Origin: Thiobacillus thioparus DSM 505
Lineage (GTDB): Bacteria; Pseudomonadota; Gammaproteobacteria; Burkholderiales; Thiobacillaceae
DNA: 64,000 nucleotides
Assembly: GCF_000373385.1 (NCBI RefSeq)
Contig: NZ_KB891332.1
Location: 63,556 to 127,555 of the forward strand
Direction of reading: 5' to 3'
This document shows positions 16,561-25,835 of this stretch, one piece after another (position 1 is the first letter of the stretch; every line of letters begins with the position of its first letter). Both the position numbers and the translations under genes were made by a program. Below the pieces are notes generated by a model. That model saw only the letters and a program-made list of their open reading frames with translations. It had not been told where the DNA came from and did no database searches.

Positions 16561-17933
16561 CAGAAGAAACCGAAGCCGACCTGGAGCAGTTTTTCCACCT
16601 TGGGAATGATGCGTTTGTTGAGCGCAAACACGATGAGATGGTCTTCCGCTTCAATCAGCGTGTCATGGTGGGCGATGATGACGTCGTTGTTACGGATGAT
16701 AGCGGCAATCGTCGCGCCGTCAGGCAGGTCGATCTCTTCGATGCGCCGGCCCACGACACGCGAGGTCTTGGCATCGCCGTGCACCACCACCTCCAGTACT
16801 TCGGCCGCACCACGCCGCAGCGAATGCACCGCCACCATGTCGCCGCGCCGGATCTTGGACAGCAAAGGCCCGACCGTCGCCTGCGCCGGCGAGATGGCGA
16901 TGTCGATTTCGCCACCCTGCACCAGGTCGACATAGGCCGAGCGGTTGATCAGCGCAATCACGCGGTGCGCACCCATCCGCTTGGCCAGCAGCGCCGACAT
17001 GATGTTGTCCTCGTCGTCGTTGGTGAGGGCACAAAACACATCCATGGAAGCGATGTTTTCCTGCTCCAGCAATTCCTCGTCGGTCGCGTCGCCCTGCAGA
17101 ACCAACGTATGGTGAAGCTGCTCGGCCAGCAGGTTGCTGACCTTCTTGTTATGGTCGATCACCTTGACGTCGTAATCGCGTTCGATCTGCGCCGCCAGCC
17201 GTCTTCCGATGTTGCCGCCGCCGGCGATCATGACCTTCTTGACCCGGCGTTCCATGCGGCGGAGTTCGCGCATTACGGATGGAATGTCCTGTTTACGCGC
17301 CAGGAAGAACACCTCGTCACCCGGTTCGATCACCGTGATCCCCTTGGGTACGATGCCATGGTCGCGCCGGTAAATGGCCGGAATGCGGCATTCCAGGTCC
17401 GGCATGTGGCGCTTGATCTCCTGCAGTTCGTGTCCCACCAGCGGGCCGCCGTGGTATGAGCGTACTGCGATCAGGCGCACCTTGCCGCCGGCAAAGTCGA
17501 GTACCTGCAGCGCTTCCGGGTGCTCGATCAGCCGCCGCAGGGTATCAGTTACTTCCTGCTCCGGGCTGATGACGTCATCGACGCCGAATTGCTCTGCCAG
17601 AAAGCCTGGTTCCAAACCCAGGAAATCATTCGAACGGATACGCGCAATGCGAGTGGGCACATTGAACAGCGTGGATGCGATGCGACATGCCACCAGGTTG
17701 GTTTCGTCGCTTTGCGTGACCGCGACCAGCATGTCGGCATCTTCGGCACCGGCCTGCTTCAGCACCGAAGGATGCGCTGCGTGGCCGCGCACGGTGCGCA
17801 GGTCAAAGCGGTCCTGCAGCAGCACCAGGCGTGCGGCGTCGAGGTCGATGACCGTGATGTCGTTGTTTTCGGCAACCAGGCTTTCGGCCAGATTGGCCCC
17901 GACCTGGCCTGCGCCCAGAATGATGATCTTCAA
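16560..17933 (-). CDS. trkA: Trk potassium uptake regulatory subunit TrkA
   Basis: Cytoplasmic NAD(H)-binding regulator that gates TrkH. The 457-residue protein has two tandem RCK modules: MKIIILGAGQVGANLAESL at the N-terminus and IAGGGNIGRRLAAQIERD near residue 240, each followed by a TrkA-C domain. The stop overlaps the trkH ATG by one base. ntrX ends 15 bases upstream, so trkA is likely co-transcribed with ntrYX. It appears intact, unlike trkH. Confidence 0.95.
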   Translation of the reverse strand: MKIIILGAGQVGANLAESLVAENNDITVIDLDAARLVLLQDRFDLRTVRGHAAHPSVLKQAGAEDADMLVAVTQSDETNLVACRIASTLFNVPTRIARIRSNDFLGLEPGFLAEQFGVDDVISPEQEVTDTLRRLIEHPEALQVLDFAGGKVRLIAVRSYHGGPLVGHELQEIKRHMPDLECRIPAIYRRDHGIVPKGITVIEPGDEVFFLARKQDIPSVMRELRRMERRVKKVMIAGGGNIGRRLAAQIERDYDVKVIDHNKKVSNLLAEQLHHTLVLQGDATDEELLEQENIASMDVFCALTNDDEDNIMSALLAKRMGAHRVIALINRSAYVDLVQGGEIDIAISPAQATVGPLLSKIRRGDMVAVHSLRRGAAEVLEVVVHGDAKTSRVVGRRIEEIDLPDGATIAAIIRNNDVIIAHHDTLIEAEDHLIVFALNKRIIPKVEKLLQVGFGFF

Positions 17934-17948
17934 ACGTATTCCCTGGGT

Positions 17949-19223
17949 CTACAGGTCTTCGTCCAGACGTCGCCCGTGCCGGATGTTCAGCTGTTTCAGT
18001 TTGCGGTAGAGGTGCGTACGCTCCAGCCCCGATTTGTCGGCGACCCGGGTCATGCTGCCGCCCTCCTTCTGGATCAGGTGTTCGAAATACATACGCTCGA
18101 AGGCGTCGCGCGCCTCGCGCAGCGGAATGTCGAGCGGGATGCCGTGCGCCACGGCCGGCGCCGATAGTTTCATGGGAGCCAGCACGCGGTTGACGTCGGC
18201 TGCGTCGATTTCGCCCGACAGTGCCGTGACTGCCAGCGTGCGCACCACATTATTGAGCTGCGGCAGATTGCCCGGCCAGTCGAAGTTGCGCAACTGGTTC
18301 AGCGCCGGCGTCGTGAGCCGCCGCACCGGGCAGACGCCCGCTTCGATCAACTGCGCCAGCATGAAGTTGGCGGCCTCGGGTATGTCTTCGCGGTGCTCGC
18401 GCAGCGGCGGCACCTGAATGGCGAGACTGGACAGGCGATAGAACAAGCGGCTGTCGAATTCGCCAGCTGCGACCATGATGTCGAGACTGCGGCTGGATGC
18501 GCACACCAGACGCGCGCCGCTGCCCTCGATGCGGTCGAGCAGCAAGCCCAGGCCTTTTTGTTCCAGGCGCGCCAGTTCGCATACCTCAGGCAGGTAGAGC
18601 GTGCCGCTGCCAAGCATTTCGACGAAGCTCAGCGGATCCGACACCAGTCGCGCACGATCCTTGATCTCGACCCACGGCGTGGATGGCTGGTGCAGGAAAT
18701 GGGCACAGATTTCAAAGCCGCTGCCCGGTTCGCCCAGCAGCATCACTGGCGCGGTGTTGCCGGCGATCTGGGAAAGGCGTTTTTTGAGTTCGAGAATCAG
18801 GGGGCTTTTGCCGAGCGCCGACAAGTCCATGCTGGCGGCGCGCCGGGGCAGGGCGACGCCGCGCTTGATCGCCTTGTTGACGGTATCGATCAGCTTGGCG
18901 AGCGCCACCGGCTTTTCGAGGAAATCGGCTGCGCCGAGCCGGGTGGCCTCCACGGCGGTATCGATGGTGCCGTGGCCGGACATCATCACCACCGGCATGG
19001 TGAGCAGACCGCCGCCGGCCCACTCCTTCAGCAAGGTCACTCCATCGGTATCGGGCATCCAGATATCGAGCAACACCAGGTCGGGCCGGCGCTGGGAGCG
19101 GAAGGCACGTGCCGCCTCGGCGTTTTCCGCCAGATGCACGTCATACCCTTCGTCGGTAAGGATTTCCGACAACAACTCACGAATGCCCACTTCGTCGTCA
19201 ACGACGAGAATATGCCCGCTCAC
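17949..19223 (-). CDS. ntrX: NtrX-type response regulator with degenerate AAA+ domain
   Basis: Response regulator paired with the upstream NtrY-type kinase, 424 residues. The receiver domain (1-120) is intact: Asp pocket DD 9-10, phospho-acceptor D53 and K104 (FLEKP). The central domain resembles a sigma-54-activator AAA+ module but is degenerate. Walker A reads GEPGSGFE (164-171) with Phe in place of Lys, Walker B reads GTLYLPEV with Pro in place of Asp, and no GAFTGA loop is present. The C-terminus has a Fis-type helix-turn-helix (MTRVADKSGLERTHLYRKLK). It probably binds DNA and represses or activates without driving sigma-54 remodelling. Stop of ntrY overlaps its ATG by four bases. Confidence 0.88.
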   Translation of the reverse strand: MSGHILVVDDEVGIRELLSEILTDEGYDVHLAENAEAARAFRSQRRPDLVLLDIWMPDTDGVTLLKEWAGGGLLTMPVVMMSGHGTIDTAVEATRLGAADFLEKPVALAKLIDTVNKAIKRGVALPRRAASMDLSALGKSPLILELKKRLSQIAGNTAPVMLLGEPGSGFEICAHFLHQPSTPWVEIKDRARLVSDPLSFVEMLGSGTLYLPEVCELARLEQKGLGLLLDRIEGSGARLVCASSRSLDIMVAAGEFDSRLFYRLSSLAIQVPPLREHREDIPEAANFMLAQLIEAGVCPVRRLTTPALNQLRNFDWPGNLPQLNNVVRTLAVTALSGEIDAADVNRVLAPMKLSAPAVAHGIPLDIPLREARDAFERMYFEHLIQKEGGSMTRVADKSGLERTHLYRKLKQLNIRHGRRLDEDL

Positions 19224-21358
19224 GTGTTCTCTCCGCCTGCCGCAAAGACAGGCAACGAAATGCGGATTGCCGCGCCGCCTGTTTTGAGGTTTTCTATTTG
19301 AATTTTACCGTGATGCTCTTCGACGATCTTTTTGACAATGGCCAAGCCCAGGCCCGTCCCTTTGGCCTTGGTCGTTGCATAGGGCTCGAACAGCCGTGTC
19401 ATCAGATGTTCCGGAAACCCGGCTCCATTGTCTGTTACGGATAAACAAACTGTATGTTGATTGCTGCGCAGGCGCGTACCGACCTCCACACACGGTGCGG
19501 CATGACCGGCCAGCGCATCCTGCGCATTTTGCAACAGATTATGTATCACCTGACGCAATAATGTGGCGTCTCCTGCTATGCGCGGCAAGTCGGCGTCGAG
19601 ACTCAGTACCAGCCCAAGCGTTTTGGCATCGTACAAGGTCAGCACGTCGCGCACCAAGGCATTGAGGTCGAGTGCCTCGAGTTTGGCGCGCGGCATCCGC
19701 GCATAGCCGGCAAAGGCATCCACCATGCTCTTCATGGCGGCGACCTGGTTGACGATGGTATGCGTGGCACGCGCGAGGAATTCGGCATCGGCCGCTTCCA
19801 GACGCCCGTCCAGCTTGCGCGCGATGCGCTCGGCCGAAAGTTGTATCGGCGTGAGCGGATTCTTGATCTCGTGCGCGAGGCGGCGCGCCACTTCGCTCCA
19901 GGCGGCATTGCGTTCGGCGTCGATCAGCTTGGTCACATCGTCGAATACCAGCACATAGCCGCGTTCGACACCTGCCGGCAGACGGGTACCGCGCAGCAGC
20001 AACGACTGGCTACCGCCAGGACCGGTGAAATCGACCTGCTCCTGCCACTCGCCTTCGTGCTCGCCAAAGCGGGTCGCCGCCGTCGTTCCGAGCGCATGCA
20101 GCGCCTCGCCCGGCTGGCCCAGTTCCGCCAGCAGCTGTGCGTCCAGCGTCAACGCGTCCACTCCCAGAATCTGCGCCGCCGCGCTGTTGACTGTGCGCAC
20201 TCGCAAAGCCTCGTCCAGCACGACCACGCCGGACGACAGATTCGCCAGCACCCGTTCGAGAAAAGCCTTGGCCTGCTCGGTCTGCTGATGGTTCTGCGCA
20301 ACTTGTTCGCGCGCGTCGGAAAGCTGGCGGGTCATTCGGTTGAACGACTGGATCAGCACGCCCAGTTCGTCGCGGCTGGATACCGACGGCATCTGCGAGA
20401 AATCGCCTTTGGCCACGGCGCGGGTACCGCGTGCCAACGTCCGCAGCGGCGCGCCGAGCCGTTCCGACAGCAGGTAGGCGATCACGAAGGTCATCAGCAA
20501 AGCCAGCATCAGCGTGAGGGTGAGCGCCACGCCGTAGATGCGTTTCAGGCCCAGCCGCGAAACCGAGATCTGCTGGTATTCCTGATACGCCAGCTGGACC
20601 GCCTGGGCATCGTGCGCGAGCCGGGCCGGCACCGGTTGCACCAGCTGCAGCACACGCGTCTCGCCGGTCAGCGAGCTGGTATACACCGGCACAATCACAT
20701 GCATGATCAGGCCGCGTTCCGGCACCTCCTCGATGCGGCTGTAGGGCTGCTGCTGCCGGACCTGCCACAGCACATTGCGGTCGGGCAGCACCGGCAACAG
20801 GGTTTCGCGTTCGCCGCTGACGTGGGCAACCACGCCGCCGCGCTCGTCGAACAGCGTCAGCTCCTGCACCGAGCTTTGCTCGCGCAGCGTGGACAGGCTG
20901 GTGATGACCGAGCCCATGCCTTCGTCCGACAGGGCCAGCGCCATGCGCTGGGCTTTTTTATCGAGATCACGCAGCAGGTCATCCAGCGCGGCCTGCCCGA
21001 GGTTGACGCCGGAAGCCAGCGCATTGTCCACCCGCACGTCGAACCAGGTTTCGATCGAACGATTGAGGAAGAACACCGATGCGCCGTACACCACCAGGCC
21101 GGGCAGCATGGCAACCACCCCAAACATCAACAGCAACTTCAGCGTGAGCTTGGCACCGAACACACCACGGCGGATGCGCTTCTGCAGCCACCACATGCGC
21201 CAGCCCAGCAGTACCAGCAAGGCCACGCCCAGAATGCCGCCGCCGATGAAAAGCGTGGGCAGCGTGTCGGAAAAGGCGCTGCTGCCGCCGCTGGCATAGA
21301 ACAGCAACGACAGGAGCACGATACCCAGGATCAGGGCGACGACAATCAGACTGCGCAT
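19220..21358 (-). CDS. ntrY: NtrY-type membrane sensor histidine kinase
   Basis: A 712-residue membrane kinase. N-terminal transmembrane helices span about residues 1-95 (VVALILGIVLLSLLFY, GILGVALLVLLGW, LLLMFGVVAMLPGLVVYG). A periplasmic sensing region follows, then another membrane helix and a HAMP domain (RLGAPLRTLARGTRAVAKGD). A PAS-like domain (LANLSSGVVVLDEALRVRT) precedes the HisKA H-box (ARRLAHEIKNPLTPIQLSAE). The ATPase domain has N-box LLQNAQDAL, DNGAGFPE and GTGLGLAIVKKI. ATG 21358 shares a base with the upstream DUF4390 stop. Confidence 0.93.
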   Translation of the reverse strand: MRSLIVVALILGIVLLSLLFYASGGSSAFSDTLPTLFIGGGILGVALLVLLGWRMWWLQKRIRRGVFGAKLTLKLLLMFGVVAMLPGLVVYGASVFFLNRSIETWFDVRVDNALASGVNLGQAALDDLLRDLDKKAQRMALALSDEGMGSVITSLSTLREQSSVQELTLFDERGGVVAHVSGERETLLPVLPDRNVLWQVRQQQPYSRIEEVPERGLIMHVIVPVYTSSLTGETRVLQLVQPVPARLAHDAQAVQLAYQEYQQISVSRLGLKRIYGVALTLTLMLALLMTFVIAYLLSERLGAPLRTLARGTRAVAKGDFSQMPSVSSRDELGVLIQSFNRMTRQLSDAREQVAQNHQQTEQAKAFLERVLANLSSGVVVLDEALRVRTVNSAAAQILGVDALTLDAQLLAELGQPGEALHALGTTAATRFGEHEGEWQEQVDFTGPGGSQSLLLRGTRLPAGVERGYVLVFDDVTKLIDAERNAAWSEVARRLAHEIKNPLTPIQLSAERIARKLDGRLEAADAEFLARATHTIVNQVAAMKSMVDAFAGYARMPRAKLEALDLNALVRDVLTLYDAKTLGLVLSLDADLPRIAGDATLLRQVIHNLLQNAQDALAGHAAPCVEVGTRLRSNQHTVCLSVTDNGAGFPEHLMTRLFEPYATTKAKGTGLGLAIVKKIVEEHHGKIQIENLKTGGAAIRISLPVFAAGGENT

Positions 21359-21981
21359 CAGGGCAAAGGTGCGGGCGGGGCCGGAACCACGGGTGCATCG
21401 AACGCCCAGTCGTACCAGGGCGTGGCCAGCTCCCAGCGGTCGCCTCCGACCGCGCCGATGGACAGCGGCTTGGGAAGTTGCGAGGTGTCGAGCCGCAGGC
21501 GCAAGCGCGCGTCGTAGCGTTGACCGGTCTTGAGCGCACCCCGCTCCAGCACCTGCCACGCATCCACCCGCCCCAGCATGGCCAGCGCTTCGCTCAGCGT
21601 GGCGGCGGTGCGCGTGGTGTATCCGGTTTCGACCACATAGCGTCGCAACAGCAGGTGGTAATAGATCCGCATCTTGCGCACCGGGTCGGCGATCTCTTCG
21701 TCAAACCACCAGTTACGCGGCCGGGACAGTTCCAGTTCGAGCAGGAAGTACAGGTTGATGCCCCGGCTGAGCGCGTCTTCCAGCGTGCTGTTGAGCACGA
21801 TGTTGACATCGCCGTCCAGCACATAGCCCTGCGGGGTCGCACGGATGGCAGCCTGGCTGACCGCGCTTTTGTCGCTGGCCAGCGCGCTGCCCGCGACGGT
21901 CAGCCAGAAAGCCAGCAGCAGCCCGACCAGCCCGCGAAGGGTGGAATCACGTCTTGCGCAACAGGGCGTAAAAGAAACCAT
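21358..21981 (-). CDS. DUF4390 exported protein
   Basis: About 207 residues with a hydrophobic signal peptide (LRGLVGLLLAFWLTVAGSALA), then a beta-rich domain matching DUF4390: DGDVNIVLNSTLEDALSRG, YFLLELELSRPRNWWFDE, and RYVVETGYTTRTAATLSEAL. Function unknown, but the family is regularly found immediately before ntrY as here. The likely start is ATG 21981, inside the end of rsmB (35-base overlap); another in-frame ATG lies just upstream. One-base stop/start overlap (TGATG) with ntrY suggests coupled translation and a link to periplasmic sensing by NtrY. Confidence 0.85.
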   Translation of the reverse strand: MVSFTPCCARRDSTLRGLVGLLLAFWLTVAGSALASDKSAVSQAAIRATPQGYVLDGDVNIVLNSTLEDALSRGINLYFLLELELSRPRNWWFDEEIADPVRKMRIYYHLLLRRYVVETGYTTRTAATLSEALAMLGRVDAWQVLERGALKTGQRYDARLRLRLDTSQLPKPLSIGAVGGDRWELATPWYDWAFDAPVVPAPPAPLP

Positions 21982-23203
21982 CATGCTCGGCATCTGGCAG
22001 CAGCGACCCGTTTGACAAAGGTTCAGGAAGCGTACAGCGTTCCGCGTCGTCTGGATGACGCGCCAGGAACGCACGCACTTGCCCGTCGTTTTCTTCATTG
22101 AATATCGAGCAGGTGGCGTAAAGCAATGTACCACCCGGGGCCAACAGCCGCCAGAGCGCATCCAGCATAACGGCCTGTTGCGCGGCAAATTGAGCGATGT
22201 CCTCGGGACGACGCAGCCATTTGATGTCCGGATTGCGTCGCACCACGCCGGAAGCGCTGCACGGCACGTCAGCCAGAATGCGATCGAACGGTTGCCCGTC
22301 CCACCAGCGTTCGGGATGCACGGCATCGCCTTCGATCAGGCTGGCATGCAACTGCAGCCGGTCGAGGTTTTCCTGTACGCGCGGCAGCCGTGCCGCATCG
22401 ACGTCGAGCGCAGTCAGGTCCACGTCAGCGCGTTCCAGGATATGGCCGGTCTTTCCGCCGGGCGCGGCGCAAGCGTCCAACACCCGTTCGCCGGACTGCG
22501 CATCGAGCAGGCGAGCCGCCCACTGCGCGCCTGCATCCTGTACCGACACGTGGCCCGCATCGAAACCGGGCAAGTCGTGCACCGGCACCGCGCGGTCGAG
22601 GGTGACTGCGTCCGGCCCAGTTTGATGTGCGGGCAGCCCGGCCTCGTTCAGGCGCCGCAGATAGCTTGCCACGTCGCCATGGCGGCCATTGACGCGCAAG
22701 GTAAACGGCGGATGCAGCAAGCTCGCTTCCAGGATGTCCTGCCAACGGTGCGGATGCTCGGCCTTGAGTGTGTCGATCCACCAGTCGGGATGCGACCAAT
22801 GCGCGGATGGCTGGGCGTTGGCGATCTCGTCCAACTCGGCGCGACGGCGCTGGAAGTTGCGCAGTACCGCGTTCGCCAGTCCGCGCCGCCAGCCCTGGCC
22901 GGCTGCAGTGACCGCGTTGTGCACCACGGCATGGGCCGGTGCGCGCGTATAGGCCAGCTGATACAGCGCCACGCGCAGCAGCCAGCCCAGTTGCGGATCG
23001 GTCAGAGGGCGTTCGAGCAGGGCTGCCAGCCAGGCGTCGAGCCGTCCCAGCTGGCGCAGGCTACCGTAGACAATGTCCTGCAGTGCGCCGCGCTCGCCCG
23101 GCGTGTGCAGTTGCTGAAGGCCTTGCGGCAGGGCCTGATGCAGGGCCGTGCCGGCGAGTACCGTTTCCAGCACGCCGGCCGCCAGCTTCTGCAGCTTACG
23201 CAT
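21947..23203 (-). CDS. rsmB: 16S rRNA m5C967 methyltransferase RsmB
   Basis: Methylates C967 of 16S rRNA with SAM. The 418-residue protein has the N-terminal NusB-like RNA-binding domain (about 1-140) and a RsmB/NOP2-type catalytic domain. The SAM motif is VLDACAAPGGKTGHILE and the acidic loop is LTALDVDAARL. The two catalytic cysteines are in VPCSASGVVRRNPD and YATCSIFNEEN. ATG 23203 gives the family start MRKLQKLAAGVLE. Confidence 0.96.
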   Translation of the reverse strand: MRKLQKLAAGVLETVLAGTALHQALPQGLQQLHTPGERGALQDIVYGSLRQLGRLDAWLAALLERPLTDPQLGWLLRVALYQLAYTRAPAHAVVHNAVTAAGQGWRRGLANAVLRNFQRRRAELDEIANAQPSAHWSHPDWWIDTLKAEHPHRWQDILEASLLHPPFTLRVNGRHGDVASYLRRLNEAGLPAHQTGPDAVTLDRAVPVHDLPGFDAGHVSVQDAGAQWAARLLDAQSGERVLDACAAPGGKTGHILERADVDLTALDVDAARLPRVQENLDRLQLHASLIEGDAVHPERWWDGQPFDRILADVPCSASGVVRRNPDIKWLRRPEDIAQFAAQQAVMLDALWRLLAPGGTLLYATCSIFNEENDGQVRAFLARHPDDAERCTLPEPLSNGSLLPDAEHDGFFYALLRKT

Positions 23204-23286
23204 GGAAGAAAGGGCCGGAGAGTGCTTGCTGATTCATCGGGGTTACGCCTGCTGCGGGGAGCGGCGGATGATAACAGGCGACGGCG

Positions 23287-24138
23287 TCAGGCCGTGCGTG
23301 TCATCTGCAGCAGCCGCGCGACGCGCTCCTCGGTGGCGGGGTGCGTGGAAAACAGTCCGGCCAATCCGCTGCCGGACAACGGATTGATGATCATCATCTG
23401 CGCCGTCTCCGGATGCGCTTCGGCCGTCGGCATCGGCAGACCCTTGGCGTAGGCCTCGATCTTCCGCAATGCACTCGCGAGCGCCTGCGGATCGCCCGAA
23501 ATTCCGGCCCCGCCGGCGTCGGCGCCGAATTCGCGGGCACGCGAGATCGCCATCTGGATCAGCATCGCCGCAATCGGCGCGACGATCATGATCGCGATTG
23601 CCAAGAGGGGATTGGCCGAACGTCCTTCGCTGTCGCGGCCGCCGAAAAACATGCCGAAGTTGGCCAGCGCCGAGATCGCGCCGGCGATCGACGCCGAGAC
23701 AGTGGAAATCAGCGTGTCGCGGTTTTTCACATGGGTCAGCTCGTGCGCCATCACGCCACGCAGTTCGCGTTCGGAGAGCAGTTGCATGATGCCGGTGGTG
23801 GCCGCCACGGCCGCGTGCTCCGGGTTGCGGCCCGTGGCAAACGCGTTCGGTTGTGCCTCGTCGATCACATACACGCGCGGCATCGGCAGCCCGGCGCGTA
23901 CGGACAGCTCTTGCACCATCGCGTAGTAACGGCCGCCACTGCCGGCGTCCACTTCGCGCGCGTGGTACATGGAGAGCACCATCCGGTCGGAATTCCAGTA
24001 GGCGGACAGGTTCATGCCGGCGCCGAACAACAGCGCGATCAACATACCCTGGGCGCCCCCGATGGCCGCGCCGATGGCGCCGAACAGCGCGATGATTCCA
24101 GCGAACAGGATGGAGGTCTTGACCCAGTTACCGAACAT
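23287..24138 (-). CDS. htpX: Membrane zinc metalloprotease HtpX
   Basis: Inner-membrane M48 protease for quality control of membrane proteins. Of its 283 residues, two N-terminal membrane helices lie about 9-50. The zinc motif HELTH is at 132-136, preceded by the family segment [19 protein letters not shown]. Two further hydrophobic segments follow, including [20 protein letters not shown], then the third-ligand region [20 protein letters not shown] sits upstream of ATG 24138. Confidence 0.96.
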   Translation of the reverse strand: MFGNWVKTSILFAGIIALFGAIGAAIGGAQGMLIALLFGAGMNLSAYWNSDRMVLSMYHAREVDAGSGGRYYAMVQELSVRAGLPMPRVYVIDEAQPNAFATGRNPEHAAVAATTGIMQLLSERELRGVMAHELTHVKNRDTLISTVSASIAGAISALANFGMFFGGRDSEGRSANPLLAIAIMIVAPIAAMLIQMAISRAREFGADAGGAGISGDPQALASALRKIEAYAKGLPMPTAEAHPETAQMMIINPLSGSGLAGLFSTHPATEERVARLLQMTRTA

Positions 24139-24206
24139 GTAAGGCTCCTTAAGACGCGCCCACAGGCGCGCCGACGAGCGTTAGATGGGGATCGGCCGGC
24201 CGGGTT

Positions 24207-25127
24207 TCAATGGCCGAGCCGAGCACCCGGTGGCACCGGCCGCCCGGCGAGAAATGCGTCGGCGCTCATCCGTTTGCCGCCTGCCGGCTGGATCTCCCGC
24301 AAAGCCAGCGCGCCACCGCCACAGGCGACGACCAGCCCCTCCGCGTCGGTACGCAGGACGGTGCCTGGGTCGCCAGCGCCCGGTGCGGTCGCCGCCGCCC
24401 ACACTTTCAGCGGTGCGCCGTCCAGCAGCGTCCATGCGCCGGGCGCCGGATTGTAGGCGCGCACGGCGCGCGCCAGGACATCGGCAGGTTGGCGCCAGTC
24501 GAGTTGCGCATCGTCCTTGCTGAGCTTGGCAGCATAGGTGGCTTGCGCATCGTCCTGTGCCGCCGGAACAAGCGTGGCGTAATTCGCCAGCGCCGCGACA
24601 ATGGCGGACGCACCCGCCGCGGCCAGCGCATCATGCAGGCTGGCGGCCGTGTCGTCGTCGCGGATCGGCACGACGGTTTTCGACAGCATCGCCCCGGTGT
24701 CGAGGCCCGCATCCATTTGCATGATGGTGATGCCGGTTTCAAGATCGCCGGCCAGAATCGCGCGCTGGATCGGCGCGGCGCCGCGCCAGCGCGGCAGTAG
24801 CGAGGCATGAATGTTGAGGCAGCCGAAGCGCGGCAGGTCCAGCACGGCTTGCGGCAGGATCAGACCGTAGGCCGCGACCACCATGACGTCCGCGTCCGCG
24901 GCCCGCAATTCGTCCTGCGCTTCGGGGGATTTCAGGCTGACCGGTTGAGACACCGGAAGGCCGCGCGCCAGCGCGGTCTGCTTGACCGCACTGGGCGTGA
25001 GCTTCATGCCGCGCCCGGCAGGGCGGTCGGGCTGGGTCAGCACCAGGGCGATGTCATGCCCGGCGTCCGCCAGGGCGTTGAGCGCTGCCGCCGCGAACGG
25101 CGGCGTGCCGGCAAAAATGATGCGCAT
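24207..25127 (-). CDS. fmt: Methionyl-tRNA formyltransferase
   Basis: Formylates initiator Met-tRNA using 10-formyl-tetrahydrofolate. The 306-residue protein begins [19 protein letters not shown]. The catalytic N-H-D set is visible in [19 protein letters not shown] and [12 protein letters not shown], and the C-terminal OB-fold domain is present ([16 protein letters not shown]). It lies 12 bases downstream of def, the usual def-fmt pair for N-terminal Met processing. Confidence 0.97.
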   Translation of the reverse strand: MRIIFAGTPPFAAAALNALADAGHDIALVLTQPDRPAGRGMKLTPSAVKQTALARGLPVSQPVSLKSPEAQDELRAADADVMVVAAYGLILPQAVLDLPRFGCLNIHASLLPRWRGAAPIQRAILAGDLETGITIMQMDAGLDTGAMLSKTVVPIRDDDTAASLHDALAAAGASAIVAALANYATLVPAAQDDAQATYAAKLSKDDAQLDWRQPADVLARAVRAYNPAPGAWTLLDGAPLKVWAAATAPGAGDPGTVLRTDAEGLVVACGGGALALREIQPAGGKRMSADAFLAGRPVPPGARLGH

Positions 25128-25139
25128 GGAAAGAAAAAC

Positions 25140-25673
25140 TCAGAGCGAGGCGCGCACCGGCGCCATGTCGGGCCGATGCTCGCGCGCCTGCTTCAGCAGC
25201 TTGGCTCGGATGCGATTGCGTTTGAGATTGGACAGGTAGTCGACGAAGACCTTGCCCTTCAGATGATCCATCTCGTGCTGGATGCACACGGCAAGCAGGC
25301 CGTCGGCGTCGAGTTCGAAGGATTTGCCGTCGCGGTCCAGCGCGCGCACGGTGACGCGCTCGGCGCGCACAACCTTGTCGAAGATCCCCGGCACCGACAG
25401 GCAACCCTCTTCGCTCTCCTCGGTTCCCGACTGGGCAACGATCTCCGGATTGATGAAAACGCGCAGCTGGTCATGGGTTTCGGAGATGTCGATGACGATG
25501 ACGCGCTCGTGCACATCGACCTGGGTCGCAGCCAGACCGATGCCGGGCGCCGCGTACATGGTCTCGGCCATGTCGTCGACCAGCGTGCGGATGCGCTCGT
25601 CCACTACCTTCACCGGCTTGGCGACGGTGTGCAGGCGTGCATCGGGGTAATGCAAAATGTCGAGTCTGGCCAT
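25140..25673 (-). CDS. def: Peptide deformylase
   Basis: Removes the formyl group from nascent peptides; an Fe2+/Zn2+ enzyme. Of 177 residues, motif 1 is GIGLAATQ (44-51), motif 2 is EGCLSVPG with the metal ligand C91, and motif 3 is QHEMDHLKG with H133, E134 and H137. ATG 25673 gives the family start [11 protein letters not shown]; the frame extends further upstream without family similarity. It is paired with fmt. Confidence 0.97.
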   Translation of the reverse strand: MARLDILHYPDARLHTVAKPVKVVDERIRTLVDDMAETMYAAPGIGLAATQVDVHERVIVIDISETHDQLRVFINPEIVAQSGTEESEEGCLSVPGIFDKVVRAERVTVRALDRDGKSFELDADGLLAVCIQHEMDHLKGKVFVDYLSNLKRNRIRAKLLKQAREHRPDMAPVRASL

Positions 25674-25835
25674 AACAAAGTCTAAGAATTGAATGGGCTG
25701 GGCGCGCACTTTGATGCAGAATCTGCGTTTAGTTGCGCACAACCCTAAATATAAGGCGGCGGATAGCCGTAAGCTAAGCGCACAGTATATTTTCAACGCT
25801 GAAAATTAGACAAGGTCTAAATGGAGGGTTCCCCC
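25674..25835. other. Divergent intergenic region def / LysM gene
   Basis: 162 bases, AT-richer than its surroundings (for example cctaaatataagg and cagtatattttcaac). It must hold promoters for both directions. TATATT at about 25787 is a plausible -10 for the LysM gene, but I see no good -35 at the right spacing. Confidence 0.4.

Noticed and set aside
14929-16935. Long plus-strand open frame opposite trkH/trkA
   Set aside because: Low-complexity Gln/His/Arg composition typical of the antisense of a GC-rich gene; trkH and trkA on minus have clear families.
19760-21517. 585-codon plus-strand frame opposite ntrY
   Set aside because: Antisense shadow rich in Gln, Arg and His with no motif; the kinase on minus is complete.
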